64,000 bases of DNA from positions 6,324,001-6,388,000 of the forward strand of contig NC_026655.2 in assembly GCF_000004075.3 (NCBI RefSeq), in the 5' to 3' direction. The stretch is from Cucumis sativus (Eukaryota; Streptophyta; Magnoliopsida; Cucurbitales; Cucurbitaceae). Each line of letters opens with the position of its first letter. Position 1 is the first letter of the stretch. The position numbers and the translations under genes are program-made. The notes below the pieces were generated by a model. The model saw only the letters and a program-made list of their open reading frames with translations, had not been told where the DNA came from and ran no database searches. This document shows, piece by piece, positions 49,969 through 60,824 of this stretch.

Positions 49969-50222
49969 ATAAAATTTGTTAATTTTGAAAATTTTCCTAT
50001 TTAAAATGTCTTCCTCAATTTGAGATGGGAATTAAAGGCTATAATTTAGAATAAAATAAAGACCATAGAATAATAATGGAGTTTTTTTTTTTAAAATATA
50101 ACAAAACGACAAAATATTATACAACAATTTCGAAAACGGAAAAAACCACCAAACCCACAATAAAGAATTCCAAAAGTACAAAAAATATAATGTTCAAGTC
50201 AACACGTGATTAATTGACCACA

Positions 50223-50712
50223 CGAGTGCGCAATTCTTCTTCTAAACGATCATGTTATGTGATCGTGTAGGAAATAATACACGATCGTGTACCAAATCTA
50301 AACGATATTGGTTGTTTAAGATCGTATATCGAGATCTTTTATATTTGGTACACGATCTTGTACCAATATTCGAATAATTTTTTTTTTCAATATCAATCTA
50401 TATTTGGTACAGGATCTTGTAGATTCTTTTATATTTGGTACACGATCTTGTAGATTCTTTTATATTTGGTACACGATCTTTTAATTTTGGGTACACTTTG
50501 TACCAATATCATATAATTTTTTTCAAGATCTTTTATATTTGGTATATGATCTTGTACTAATATTTGTTTACATTTGTTACGTAATCGTAGTTTAGATTTG
50601 GTATGCGATCATGTAACAAAATCTAAACAATCGTGTACCAATATTCTAATAATTTTTGTTCAAGATTATATACCAAGATCGTTTATATTTGTTACATGAT
50701 CTTAAACCAAAT
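50223..50712. repeat. GATC-rich degenerate repeat array with a 31-bp tandem core
   Basis: The core is two complete 31-bp units and part of a third: TATTTGGTACAGGATCTTG... starting at 50401, 50432 and 50463. Around it, variants of TTTGGTACACGATCTTGTACC and its complement (ACACGATCGTGTACC near 50279) recur from 50223 to 50712 on both strands, giving many palindromes (CGATCG, GATATC-like). No coding capacity. Confidence 0.8.
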
Positions 50713-51579
50713 AATATAAGACTTATGATTGATTGAAAACAAAGATGATGATTTCAAAAAAAAATATGAAAGAAAAATTGCATAAGAAGAAGAGAACAAA
50801 AAAGTGGAAAGGAAGAGGGAAGAAATCGAAGCTGCACGAAATTCAAAAGCTGCAAGTACAAACCTGAAATCTTTAAAAGAAATGACGAGACTTTATGAAA
50901 ATTTTGATTTTATTATATGAGAAGTAAATATTTATGTGTTTTGTTATATTTATGAAAATTAACCCAATTAGATGGAGAAATATTATACATTTTTTTAAAA
51001 AAATTATTAATTGTTAAAGTCGAAGCAAAATTATTATTCTAAAATAATCTTTAAATCGGTAAAGAATGGAAGGATTCATACCACAAACTTTACAAAGGTT
51101 AAAATAAACTCCATTTCATTGGAGCTATATTCTTGTCTTGGCCTATACAAAATGATTAATAATGTGATATATTGACAATGATTGAGAATGGATATAAGGG
51201 GTACATGGAGCACAATAACTCTTTATTGTGTAATCAATATATATACATATATGAAGAATGAGATTTTAATTTATATAACGTCGTCCCACCATGTCTCCTC
51301 ATGAATATAAAGATGAAATTATCCAAATCTATATGATATAACGAAGTATATAACACTTCGTAATTTAGAGATCAAGTATATAACACCACACGTTAAAAAG
51401 ATTGTAAATATAACGAAGTTTATCAGCCAATAGATACACTATCAATTATTGATATTAATTTAAATGTATAAAAAATAAAATGGTTATTAAAGGAAGTCTT
51501 CGTTAATCCCAATCATTAGTATTTGTTAGCCAAATTCACATACTAAATAGAAAACTAATTCCCCATGAATTCAAGATGG

Positions 51580-54500
51580 TCAAAACAATTTACCTCGTCG
51601 GGGTTTGAAAAGAAACCTAGAAGAATAAGTGTTGTGAAAAATATCAGCCCACAGTTTACACTGAAGGACACAAAAACAAATAACTGGAAGAATCGCCATG
51701 GCAGACACTATGGTGGGAATACATATGTTAGCCTTATGGTAGAGAATAAAAAAGGTAGCACTAAAGGCCACAACCATGCACACGATGGATATGAATAACG
51801 TCGCCAGTCCAAAGAGCAATCTTGATGGCAATGAATGCATAAAATCATCTTCTGCGTAGCGCGAAGTAAGGATCGACATGAACATTAGGATAGATGTTGA
51901 GGATGAAAACAAAGCAACTGCATCTGACATTGCAAACACGGTGAACCAAAATTTCTGCTGAAAAACAGGAGTGCCCTCATTGTTATTACTCCCTCCTGGA
52001 ACTGTGAAAGCCGCTGCAAAAACTACGGTGGAGATCAAAGTTGCGACGAGCATGCATGAGTTTGCTGTGTGTTTCATCCACTCCTCACCATCTTTGCGAA
52101 GATCTTTGTGCTCTTGGGTGAATAATTGGCGTGGTGTCAACTTTGGGGTATTTGGATAATTGAATTTTGCCTCGAGTTGTTGGGAAGACGTAACATTCGA
52201 TTTGGCTTCGAGTTGGGAAGGCAAAACTATCTTCTCTACTTCCTAAATTCAAAACTTTAAGAAATTATCAATATAAGGTTCAAATGATGAAAAAGTTTCT
52301 AATCACAACCGTTATATAATATATGAGTTGTTATTACACTTTTAATAGCTAATTGATTTTGACATGAAACTCAGCTGATTCTAAATGAATACAAGAGACT
52401 TTATAATCTTCAGAGGAAAAAATTTGGATCTGCATTTTATCTTTTACATCGTCTCACCAAATTCTTTGGTGGTTTTCTTAAACTTATTTTTATGTTTTTG
52501 ATAAGAGTGAGATGGATAGAAAATATGGATGCATATGCTCTTTATCTAATATGATATAAAATTCCTTGAAGCTTAATGGGCTAGTACATGCATGCATGGC
52601 ATTTCACACTACTCTTTAGAGTTGGTTACCATGTGTTACTTCTTTCACAGTCTCAGTTAGTTTTAAAATGAAATCTTTCACGTCTAACTATTATGGATAA
52701 TTTTCAAGGTTTAAACACGTACGTACCTTGAACCATAGCATTTCACGTTGCATTTGAAGTGCAGCTCCAGAGACTCTATTGAGATGGTTTGGAGTAGCGA
52801 GATGTCCAGCCAAATGGAGTATGTTATAATTTCGCCCCTTAAACGTTCGATATTTTGCAGTAAACTCATTGAGCCTACCAATCTCATTTATGAGATTGAA
52901 CACATTCTCAAGTCGATTTTCGATGGCTACATGAAAAATACTTTTACCATCATCAGCATCTTCCCATATTATATCTGGATACTTACGAATGAGGACAATT
53001 AAGAACTCAACATTTCCTGTACATGCTGCATCGTTCAGTAATCTTGTAGGATGTTTAATGAATTGGAGCATCTTCTTTTCTGGCAAAATCCGAAGAACGT
53101 TGGTCAATAGCAAAACAACTAGTTCATGAGCCAGTGTCTTCGTCACAGGTTTACGATAGATCCCTGTCAAAGGCCACAAAAACCATAGGCCGTTAAAGTT
53201 TTATTCTCAAGAGAAATTGTTTTAATAATTAAAGGAACATCTGTTGAAAATATTCATATATACAGCAAATTTCTTGATATTTTGTTTTATTGGTAAATAT
53301 TTTGATTCATTTTACTTTATTTCTTTATTCCATCAATAATTAAATATAGATTTTGTAAGGTAAAAGGAAAATTAAACGGTAGCGTTTAGTGTAACTAACT
53401 TGAGTTGAGGAACAATGTCCAACTGCTTAGCTGCTTCGTGACATCCATGGCAGATGGTTTTCTGGCTATCACATGCAAGGCTGTCTCTTCATTCGTGTCC
53501 CTCATTATTGCTAAATATGGATACCTTTGCAGAATCCACAAACTTATATCTAAGTGGAAGACCAAATATAATTTGTTTAGAATTCCACGTTGAGAAAAAT
53601 GGAATCTCAAATTCAGGTAAATGAATTATCGCTCTCATTTTTCCTAAATGAAACTTCATAAACTTTCAATTTTGTGTCTAGTAGTAGACTTGGTAATATT
53701 AATATATATTAACAAGGGAAGGATCTAATATAAAACAATTTTGATCGTTAGGATAGGTAGCGTTCAAAAGATCTTAGCCATAGAGATGTCAAGTAGGATA
53801 CAAATGTCAACTTCTGGTATTAGAGCTTTGCTCTCTCACCTTGTTTCCTCCTTCAAAAAAACTAGGATACAACTAACATGAGTGATATATATCTTATAAT
53901 TTGCATCAAGTCAAAAGACTAGAAGTGATCAGTACACTATAAGTAGTCTCTATCTCAAATCTATTTTTCAAATTACTTTCAACCTCCAAAAGTTCTTCCA
54001 ATTCTAATACGAACGTCTTAAAGTGTATGGATCAAACAGACAGATATGCAAATTTAAGCGAAATTAATATTTACCATAAAAGTCGCTTTGTATGGTGGCA
54101 ATGAGAAGCTCAATTTGTTCTTGCTTTCCTAGTTGATTAAGATCAGTTACAGACAAGAGATAGGAAACCATTTCTGTACATTTATATGAGACAGCTATGA
54201 AAAGTGGAGTGACAGCATTGTTGAAGCCACGAATAAGTGGAAGATTTGGATTCTTTTCGACCATTAATTCAGCAATTCTTACAACTCCTGATGCAGCAGC
54301 AAAACAAAGTGCTGTATTTCCAAATTCATTCTGCAAAATCATATCATCATCACTCATTCTGTTCAATAGTTTCACCACGAATTCAATTTGTTTGGCTCCT
54401 GCTGCAATGTGAAGAATAGTCTCTCTGTTTCTTGTTATTGCACTACGAACAATATTTGGGCTCTCGTCAAGTAGTAATTCCACATATTCCCATTCACCCT

Positions 54501-55602
54501 TGAGTGCATTTTGATACAGAAATATCCTTGTAGCAGCTGAAATTATCATACCATATGCAATTATATATACACGCCCAAAAATGCATATATTATTATTAGA
54601 AAGGTTGAAGAATTGGTATATTCAAAACATAGTTCAATTTATGTGATCTTCGTCATATCGTATATTTATTAAAGCCAGGTTGAAACTAAAAGAAAAAAAC
54701 TCACTAATAATTCTCTCCTCATTCAATGAGTTTAGTCTCCATTTGATGAACATTGGGATTATTTTGCTTTTTTATTAAGGAAAATAAAGTTATAAATGCT
54801 GGTTGAGATGTCCGCAATTTGTCAAACATTTTCTTTTAAAAGATAGGAGATGGGTCAGTTAAAAGATATGAGATACAAGATAGATGGATAAGTATGTGTA
54901 CCAAAACATCTTCGCTAGGTGAAATATGAGATAAATCAGTATGTGGACTAGAACATTTTCAGATACTTCCGTAGCATCATCATCCAACTTAGTTGAGATA
55001 TCCTTGTGTCTGCTCACCTTATGCGAGCACTGCTACCACTTCAACTTTTTTTTGTTTGTTATCATTTTTTAGGAGTGTTTCCAAATATCATGTGAGCGTT
55101 TAGTCTTCATTTGATTTAGGGGGTGGCAACGTTCTTGAATGATATGGAGACCGCCATGACATTTTTGCAACAATTTTTTTTAACCCAACAAGCGAAAGAA
55201 ATAATTCTTAAATAAGATTAAATTAAAAAAATGAACAACATAATATAAGGCTTAAAAGCTGGACTATATATATATATATATATATTTTGGTAATGAACAT
55301 AGAACGATTTTAATTAATGTAAAAAGTACAAAAGATAGAGATGTGAGAAGTAGATAAAAAAGGAACACTTAGTAATAATTTTTACCACCAATTTGGAATA
55401 AGTTATGATCTGAAGGTTCATCAGCGTCTTTGGCATGCGTCTCCAAATGAGCATACTCTTTAAACATAGTGGCAGCAAGTCGGTTCCAAGCAGTATGTGA
55501 ACGCTCATCTTGATCATCTTCATTTTCCTCAAACAATGAATTATAATTTGGAATAATGGAAGGGAAACTCGTTGATTTTCTCATACGTTTCTTCATCTTC
55601 AT
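51580..55602 (-). CDS. Ankyrin-repeat/PGG-domain membrane protein, gene B
   Basis: Tandem paralogue of gene A. Five exons: 55602-55386, 54536-54075, 53549-53400, 53163-52727, 52242-51580; phases 1, 1, 1, 0 as in gene A; 642 aa. Exon 1 starts MKMKKRMRKSTSFPSI and is acidic further on (EENEDDQDE); exon 2 has ankyrin repeats (ETILHIAAGAKQIEFVVKLL, GNTALCFAAASGVVRIAELM); exon 4 the second ankyrin block (KHPTRLLNDAACTGNVEFLI); exon 5 the PGG domain (EWMKHTANSCMLVATLISTVVFAAAF, TVPGG) and four hydrophobic segments. Exon 5 carries an extra stretch after EVEKIVLPSQLEAKSN (a partial repeat of QLEAK) compared with A and C. The donor at 53400 is AA|GTTAGT, weak but matched in position by A and C. Likely defence or stress related by family. 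Confidence 0.88.
55265..55285. repeat. (AT)n microsatellite
   Basis: About 10 AT units within intron 1 of ankyrin gene B. Confidence 0.95.
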
Positions 55603-56139
55603 CCTTCGACTTCTACTTTTCTCACTGTCAAGTAATTATAAACCAAAATTGAGCTGATGTTGAACAGATCGATAGATGGGACCATGGGGACCGTAACTCC
55701 ACTGTTAAAAGTGGGCTTTTAAAAGCCCCATGTGATTGTTTCACTTTTTTCAATTGGTCTATATCTTACATTGCAGTAGCTCCACTTTTCGATACGGACA
55801 GTAGCTCAAGCTGATGGAACATGGATGAAAGAAAGAAATGCAAGAATTCATGGAACTTTCACTAGTGAAGCAGTGAGGAATTTTGATGAGTTTAAACCGG
55901 AAAGTGAACAGTACTCGTTCATTGGAAATGTGGCAGTTTCACAAAGCTGGACATCATCAAAAAATAACCAAGCCGAAGACAGGCACCCGAAACCTCACCG
56001 AAATAGTGCTACACCAAAAAAGATCAAAAAATTGGGTGTAATGATAAAAATTTTGAATTAGGACGGTGACAGTGACAATAGTGGGAAGAGACAAGACAAC
56101 ACAAGACTTGTAATAAAGAGATTGACTCCATTAACAAAT
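55603..56139. other. Upstream region of ankyrin gene B
   Basis: Promoter and leader of gene B, abutting the LINE remnant. A 78-codon plus-strand frame at 55825-56061 is hydrophilic and unrecognised; I do not call it a gene. It may belong to the 5' part of the retroelement. Confidence 0.45.
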
Positions 56140-57770
56140 TGGAGGAAGAATATTAGATTACTGATCTTCATGCCTTGCGCAGAATTGCAATTAAATCCAA
56201 CCTGAATCAGATGGCTCTTAAGGAAGGCCCAAAACTGGGCACAGAAGTGTAAAAGATTGTGGAATATGGAAGGGGATGAAAACACGGCCTTTTTTCGTAA
56301 AATTTGTTCGACTAGACAAAGAAGAAGCTTCATAACTAGCATCTCAAAAGCCTATGGGACTATATGCACAACAGATGAGGAGATAGAAAACGCTTTTATT
56401 GAACATTATAAAAGTATTTATATCAGGCAAAGATATATGGCTTATTGAGAATTTAATATGGAATCCTATCTCCAGATCAAAGTCACAAGAAGACGTTTGC
56501 GCACCTTTTACTGAAGAGGAGATATACAAAGCCCTTAATTCTTTCTCAAACAATAAAGCCCTGAATCCTGATGGATACATCATGGAATTTATTTATGAAA
56601 TCCACTTGGAAATTTACCAAAGGCAATATCATGGAGATTTTTAAGACTATCACTCCAGTGGCATCATAAATAAAGTTGTGAACAGTACATACATTGCTCT
56701 AATTGCAAAGGAGGAATGCTCTTTAGCATCTGGTTATTGACCGATCAGTCTCACCACATTCCTATACAAGCTTATTGCAAAAGTTTTAGCAGAAAGACTC
56801 AAAACAACCTTATCGGTCACCATCTTAGATAATCAAATGGCCTTTGTTAAAGAAAGACAAATTACAGATGCTATACTGATAGCGCAAATGAAGCAGGGAA
56901 AATAAAGAAAGCTAAATGTTTCTTTTTATTAAGCTTGACATAGAGAAAACCCTTGACAAGATCAATTGGACCTTCATTGATTTTATGCTACAGAAAAAAA
57001 ACTTCTCCCGCAAATGAAGAAAATGAATCAAGTCTTGCATTTCAAGCATACAGTATTCTATCATGATTAATGGCAAATCTAGGGGAAAAATTCAGTCAAA
57101 CAAGAGGGATTCGATAGGGGCTGATGGAACCCAACTTGTAATAAAATCAGAACTATATTATTGATTATAGAATAGAACGGAACCCTAGTACAATATAGAA
57201 ACTTCTTTTCTGTTTCCCTCTCTTTCAAGGAAGAACATAAAACAAACTCACTCCTTTCCGTCTCACAACCCCTCTCTTATTTATACTAACAAATCGTAAC
57301 TAACATGTAACTAACTCCTATCACATGCTCATGCTCGTGATAATTCCTTTCTTTCTTCTTCTGTCATACTGATGGATTATCAGGGGTCTATCAGGGACCC
57401 CATCTCCCCTTTCAACTTTGTTATTGCCGTGGACTGTCTTAGTTGCCTCCTCAATTTTTTGGATGCACACAGGAAAAAATTAAGGGCGTCAGATTTAATG
57501 AGGAACAAAATGTTACCCATTTGCTAGCTGTTTGCAAATGACATTTTTCTCTTTAATGAAGATGATGATGAATCGATTGATAATATAAGAAATGTTGTCC
57601 ATCTTTTTGAATTAGCTTCTAATCTTAACGTCAATTTTAGTAGATCTTCCATCTCCCTTATTAATACCGATGCCCTAAAAACCAACTTCGTGGCGAATAA
57701 ATGAGGCATATGTATTGTCTATTTAAGAATGAAAAATTTTCATGTAAGAAAATGGAGGTTGAGCAATAGT
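56140..57770 (+). mobile_element. Decayed L1-type LINE (reverse transcriptase remnant), split by a solo LTR
   Basis: Two stretches, about 56140-57121 and 57394-57770, read in shifting frames as plant L1 reverse transcriptase. Recognisable blocks in order: MEGDENTAFFRK (near 56262), EEIYKALNSFSNNKALNPDG (near 56517), PISLTTFLYKLIAKVLAERL (near 56740), NQMAFVKERQITDAIL (near 56833), IKLDIEKTLDKINWTFIDF (near 56930), then DPISPFNFVIAVDCLS (57397 on), the catalytic motif as FAND (57531-57542; usually F/Y-A-D-D) and the downstream ASNLNVNFSRSSIS. Stops and frameshifts are numerous, and the endonuclease and 3' tail are not recognisable. Inactive. Confidence 0.88.
57122..57393 (-). mobile_element. 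Solo LTR of a Ty1-copia-like retrotransposon inside the LINE
   Basis: A 272-bp insert begins TGATGGAACC and ends GGTCTATCA on the plus strand, with TG...CA ends and short imperfect inverted termini (TGATRG). Five-base flanks GGGGC (57117-57121) and GGGAC (57394-57398) match at 4 of 5 positions, as an aged target duplication. The sense strand is minus: there it has a TATAAATA box near 57290 and an AATAATA-type signal near its end. The LINE protein reading resumes on both sides, proving insertion. No internal retrotransposon region remains, so it is a solo LTR formed by recombination. Confidence 0.82.
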
Positions 57771-58130
57771 ATAACACCTTAAAAAAATACTAAACTTTGT
57801 ATTTTGGGTTAAAAAAAATACCTCTTTTAACTTTTAAAAGTTTTAGCAACATCTACAAACTTTAAAAATTAAATTAAAAAGAAAAATAAAGATGAACAAA
57901 CAAACCCCTTTCAGTCAAGGAATGTACATAGATTATTGAAAAAAAAAAAGAGAATGATGGAAGCACCAACCAGATTTTTTAGGACTTATATAAAGTTATA
58001 ACTTGATCTCATGCTACTAGTTGAATATCTGTTAATAGTTTGTGTTGTTTGTTTGGCTCTTGTAATTATTTACCTTAATCAACTAACCTACTTTAATATA
58101 GAATGGAATAGGATGATAAACTAAAAATAT

Positions 58131-58224
58131 GTTTACTAAGTTGAGATATCTTAATGTATTTGGATTGGATTTCGTGTTGGAGGATTGAAAATTTTGGATA
58201 ATTCTAATCTAACCCAAATTAACG

Positions 58225-58272
<48 letters not shown>

Positions 58273-58520
58273 TACATAATCTAATGAGTTTCAACAGTTT
58301 TTTTGCTTGATGTGAAACATATTATATTTATGTTTGATGATTTTTATTTACAAACATTAAAATTTAGAAATAAATAATAATAATACAATCCGATGACCCA
58401 ACTCATATTTTACGAATTGGATTGGAAACTTTATTCAGGTTGACAATCCAACCAATCCGAAATATAGGTTGGGTTGAGAATGACTCCCAACCCAACTCTG
58501 TTTACATCTTAGTGTATTTT
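58131..58520. repeat. AT-rich repeat with TTGGGTT-type motifs around an (AT)21 tract
   Basis: An (AT)n tract of about 21 units lies at 58228-58269. On both sides are short complementary motifs (AACCCAA at 58211, TTGGGTTG at 58469, CCCAACCCAAC near 58487, CAACCAATCC). It resembles dispersed plant repeats of the GGGTTGGATTGG type, but I cannot fix its ends. Confidence 0.45.
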
Positions 58521-58729
58521 AAGTCAGATTGATATATTTGTAGTTGTCGTCTACATATAAGAACCAACTTTAACTCATTTTTTACAATTCATACCTACAT
58601 ACATATAATTATGAATATATATTTTATTTGTAGATACATGTTTTATTTTTGGTAAAAGTTACAATTAACTATGGTTGTTTAAATTTCGATTTTATACAGA
58701 AGATGTTATAGAACTGTGTCCCTTAACCA

Positions 58730-59778
58730 CCTACGGGCCCATTTGGTACCATTTTCGTTTCCTATTTCCTGTTTCTATTTTCATTTTTTAAGAAACGGAA
58801 ATGTTTGGTAACATTTCCTATTTTTCGTTCTAAAAAAAGTAGAAACATTTCTCATTTTATAAAAAATTATTGGGAAAAAAAAAAAGTAGTTTCTCTCATT
58901 TTCGTTTATCAATTATTTCTATTGATTTCTTTTCATTTTTCTCAATTATTTCTTTGGGTTTCATTTTTCTTTTTCACAATTCTTTTTATTGATTTCATTT
59001 TCCTTTTTCTTAATTCTTTTTTATTGGTTTCCTTTTCATTTTTTTCAATTCTTTTTCTATTTCATTTTTCTCTCGTAAATTCTTTTTTCTTCCTATTATT
59101 TTCATCTTCTTTCCCAAATAACCACTCTCCACGTGGTTTCCTTTTTCTTCCTCTTATCTCCATCGTCTTTCCCAAATAGTCATCTTCTTCGTTTTCCTCT
59201 CATCATCTTTGTTATCTTTCTCTTCGCCTCTCATCGTCTTCCTCTACATGACACCTTCCTCTTTGCTGGATCTAAGTTTTCCTCTTCCTCTTTGCGTAAA
59301 TTGTGTTTTCGCGGTGGGTTTTCAACGAATTTGTGTTTTAGTCGTGAGTTTTTGTCTTCCTCTTTGCCATGGGTTTCGGTCCTCCTCTTCGTCGTGAGTT
59401 TTTGTCTTCCTCTCTCTGGCTCTGTCTTTCAGATCCCAATCTTCATCTCGTTCTCCATAAGATTACAAGAAGACCTTCCTATCTAGGTATGATAATTTTA
59501 TTTTTTTATGTTTAATGGAGGACATATTTTTGTTTGATGTTTAATTAAATTAAATGTAATAAAATAAAAAATAAATCTTAAAGAAAATCAAGAAATTAAA
59601 CAAGAAACAGTTATCAAATACATTTTCTGTTTCTGTTTTTTTTTCTTCAAGAAACAAGAAACAGAAACAGTTATCAAACACATTCTTGTTTCTTGTTCTA
59701 AAAAAAGAAGGAACGAGAAACCGAAAACATTGAACAATGAACCATAAACTGAGAACAGAAACGTTTGGGCCCTACGGG
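58730..59778. mobile_element. hAT-like non-autonomous transposon, about 1.03 kb, with 8-bp target duplication
   Basis: The element 58738-59770 is flanked by a perfect 8-bp direct repeat CCTACGGG (58730-58737 and 59771-59778). Its ends are short imperfect inverted repeats: GCCCATTTGG (counting one shared G) against a right end reading GCCCAAACG on the other strand. Subterminal repeats of TTTGGTAACATTTC type occur at the left (near 58741 and 58804), with their complements GAAACAGTTATCAAA at 59604 and 59664. An 8-bp duplication and subterminal repeats fit the hAT superfamily. The interior is pyrimidine-rich and encodes no transposase; open frames inside (58805-59486) are Phe/Ser/Leu low complexity. 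Confidence 0.82.
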
Positions 59779-60165
59779 ATCCCTCTAATTCTTAGTATCT
59801 TGTTTTAAAAAAAAGAAGAAAGGTTTTGTAAATTTGTTGACTATGGATTTTCAAACCAAACATTTTAGCCCTTAGCTTCAAAGGGCTAGAGCTTATTGGG
59901 AAATGGTTTTTATTTATTATTAAAAAAGAAAGGAGAAAAATATAATAAAAAAATTTAGATAGACGTTAATAATCTTTTTAAAATTTTAGTGGATTTTGTA
60001 AAGAAATATATTTTTTAAAACAAATAATATATTCTTCCTAGCTTGGTTTTTTTTATTTCAATCTTGTTTCTCCCCTCCTCCATTGGAAGCCATTGTTTGC
60101 CATCTAAATTTATAAAAATAAAAATAAAAAATAAAAAATAAAAACTAAAAATGGAATTTGACTTT

Positions 60166-60475
60166 AAAATGGTGTTTGACACTATGAACGAGTAGAGTCG
60201 ACTGTTTTAACCCACTCTATGTTTGCCCTAGGAGTTATCATAATCATAGGATTAGGATTAAGACTATTCTCATTTTCCCTTATTTTTCATCTGTTACTGT
60301 TCCTCACTTCTATTTTATTATTCCTAACTTCTCCAAACATAAATTATAATAACTTATACTATAATAATTTGCACCCAAATACATACTATAATAACCTATA
60401 GACTATTATAGCCCACAAATTATAATAATCATAAATTATAACAATCCACTCCACGTCCCAAACACCTTCTAAAGT
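60166..60475. mobile_element. Probable small MITE
   Basis: GGTGTTTG near 60171 and its complement CAAACACC near 60460 lie at the two ends of about 300 bp of AT-rich, TATAATAA-rich sequence. TAA trinucleotides flank both ends, which would fit a PIF/Harbinger-type duplication. The termini are short, so ends and class are uncertain. Confidence 0.45.
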
Positions 60476-60824
60476 ATAATGGTTACAAAAGATCGAGCAT
60501 GTGGCAAATGTGGAAGACCAGTACACATGAAAAGATAGAAAAATAATTTCACAATCTTTTTATACTTGTTTTTATTGTCAATCGATTTTAATATAAAATT
60601 CTATATTTTTTCCGTAAGTAACCAGATGTCAGTATCAAGGAAAAAATCAGAGTATGTAATTTTGAATATATTGAGCTAACTTAATAGAGTTTAAGAGAAT
60701 TTAAGCCTTAGATTTTGATATTAAAAACCAAATATTAATCACACACAACAAGTAAATACATTGAACGAAAGATTGTTGTCACCAACATTATCATCACACC
60801 AAACAAATGAAAAACACATTCTAA

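Larger units (their letters stand above)
48641..51579. other. Intergenic region between ankyrin genes A and B
   Basis: Holds the promoter of gene A (about 48641-49200) and the 3' flank of gene B. In between are a second copy of the dispersed AT-rich repeat (49540-49760), a foldback element (49855-49968) and the GATC-rich array (50223-50712). No gene supported. Confidence 0.6.

Noticed and set aside
50223..50712. A CRISPR-like array
   Set aside because: Units are mixed on both strands, degenerate and lack unique spacers; this is a eukaryotic repeat.
55825..56061. 78-codon hydrophilic frame as a host gene
   Set aside because: No homology recognised, adjacent to the LINE and isolated; insufficient support.
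58805..59486. Open frames of 117-124 codons
   Set aside because: They lie inside the hAT-like element and are Phe/Ser/Leu-rich products of pyrimidine-rich DNA, not transposase or host protein.
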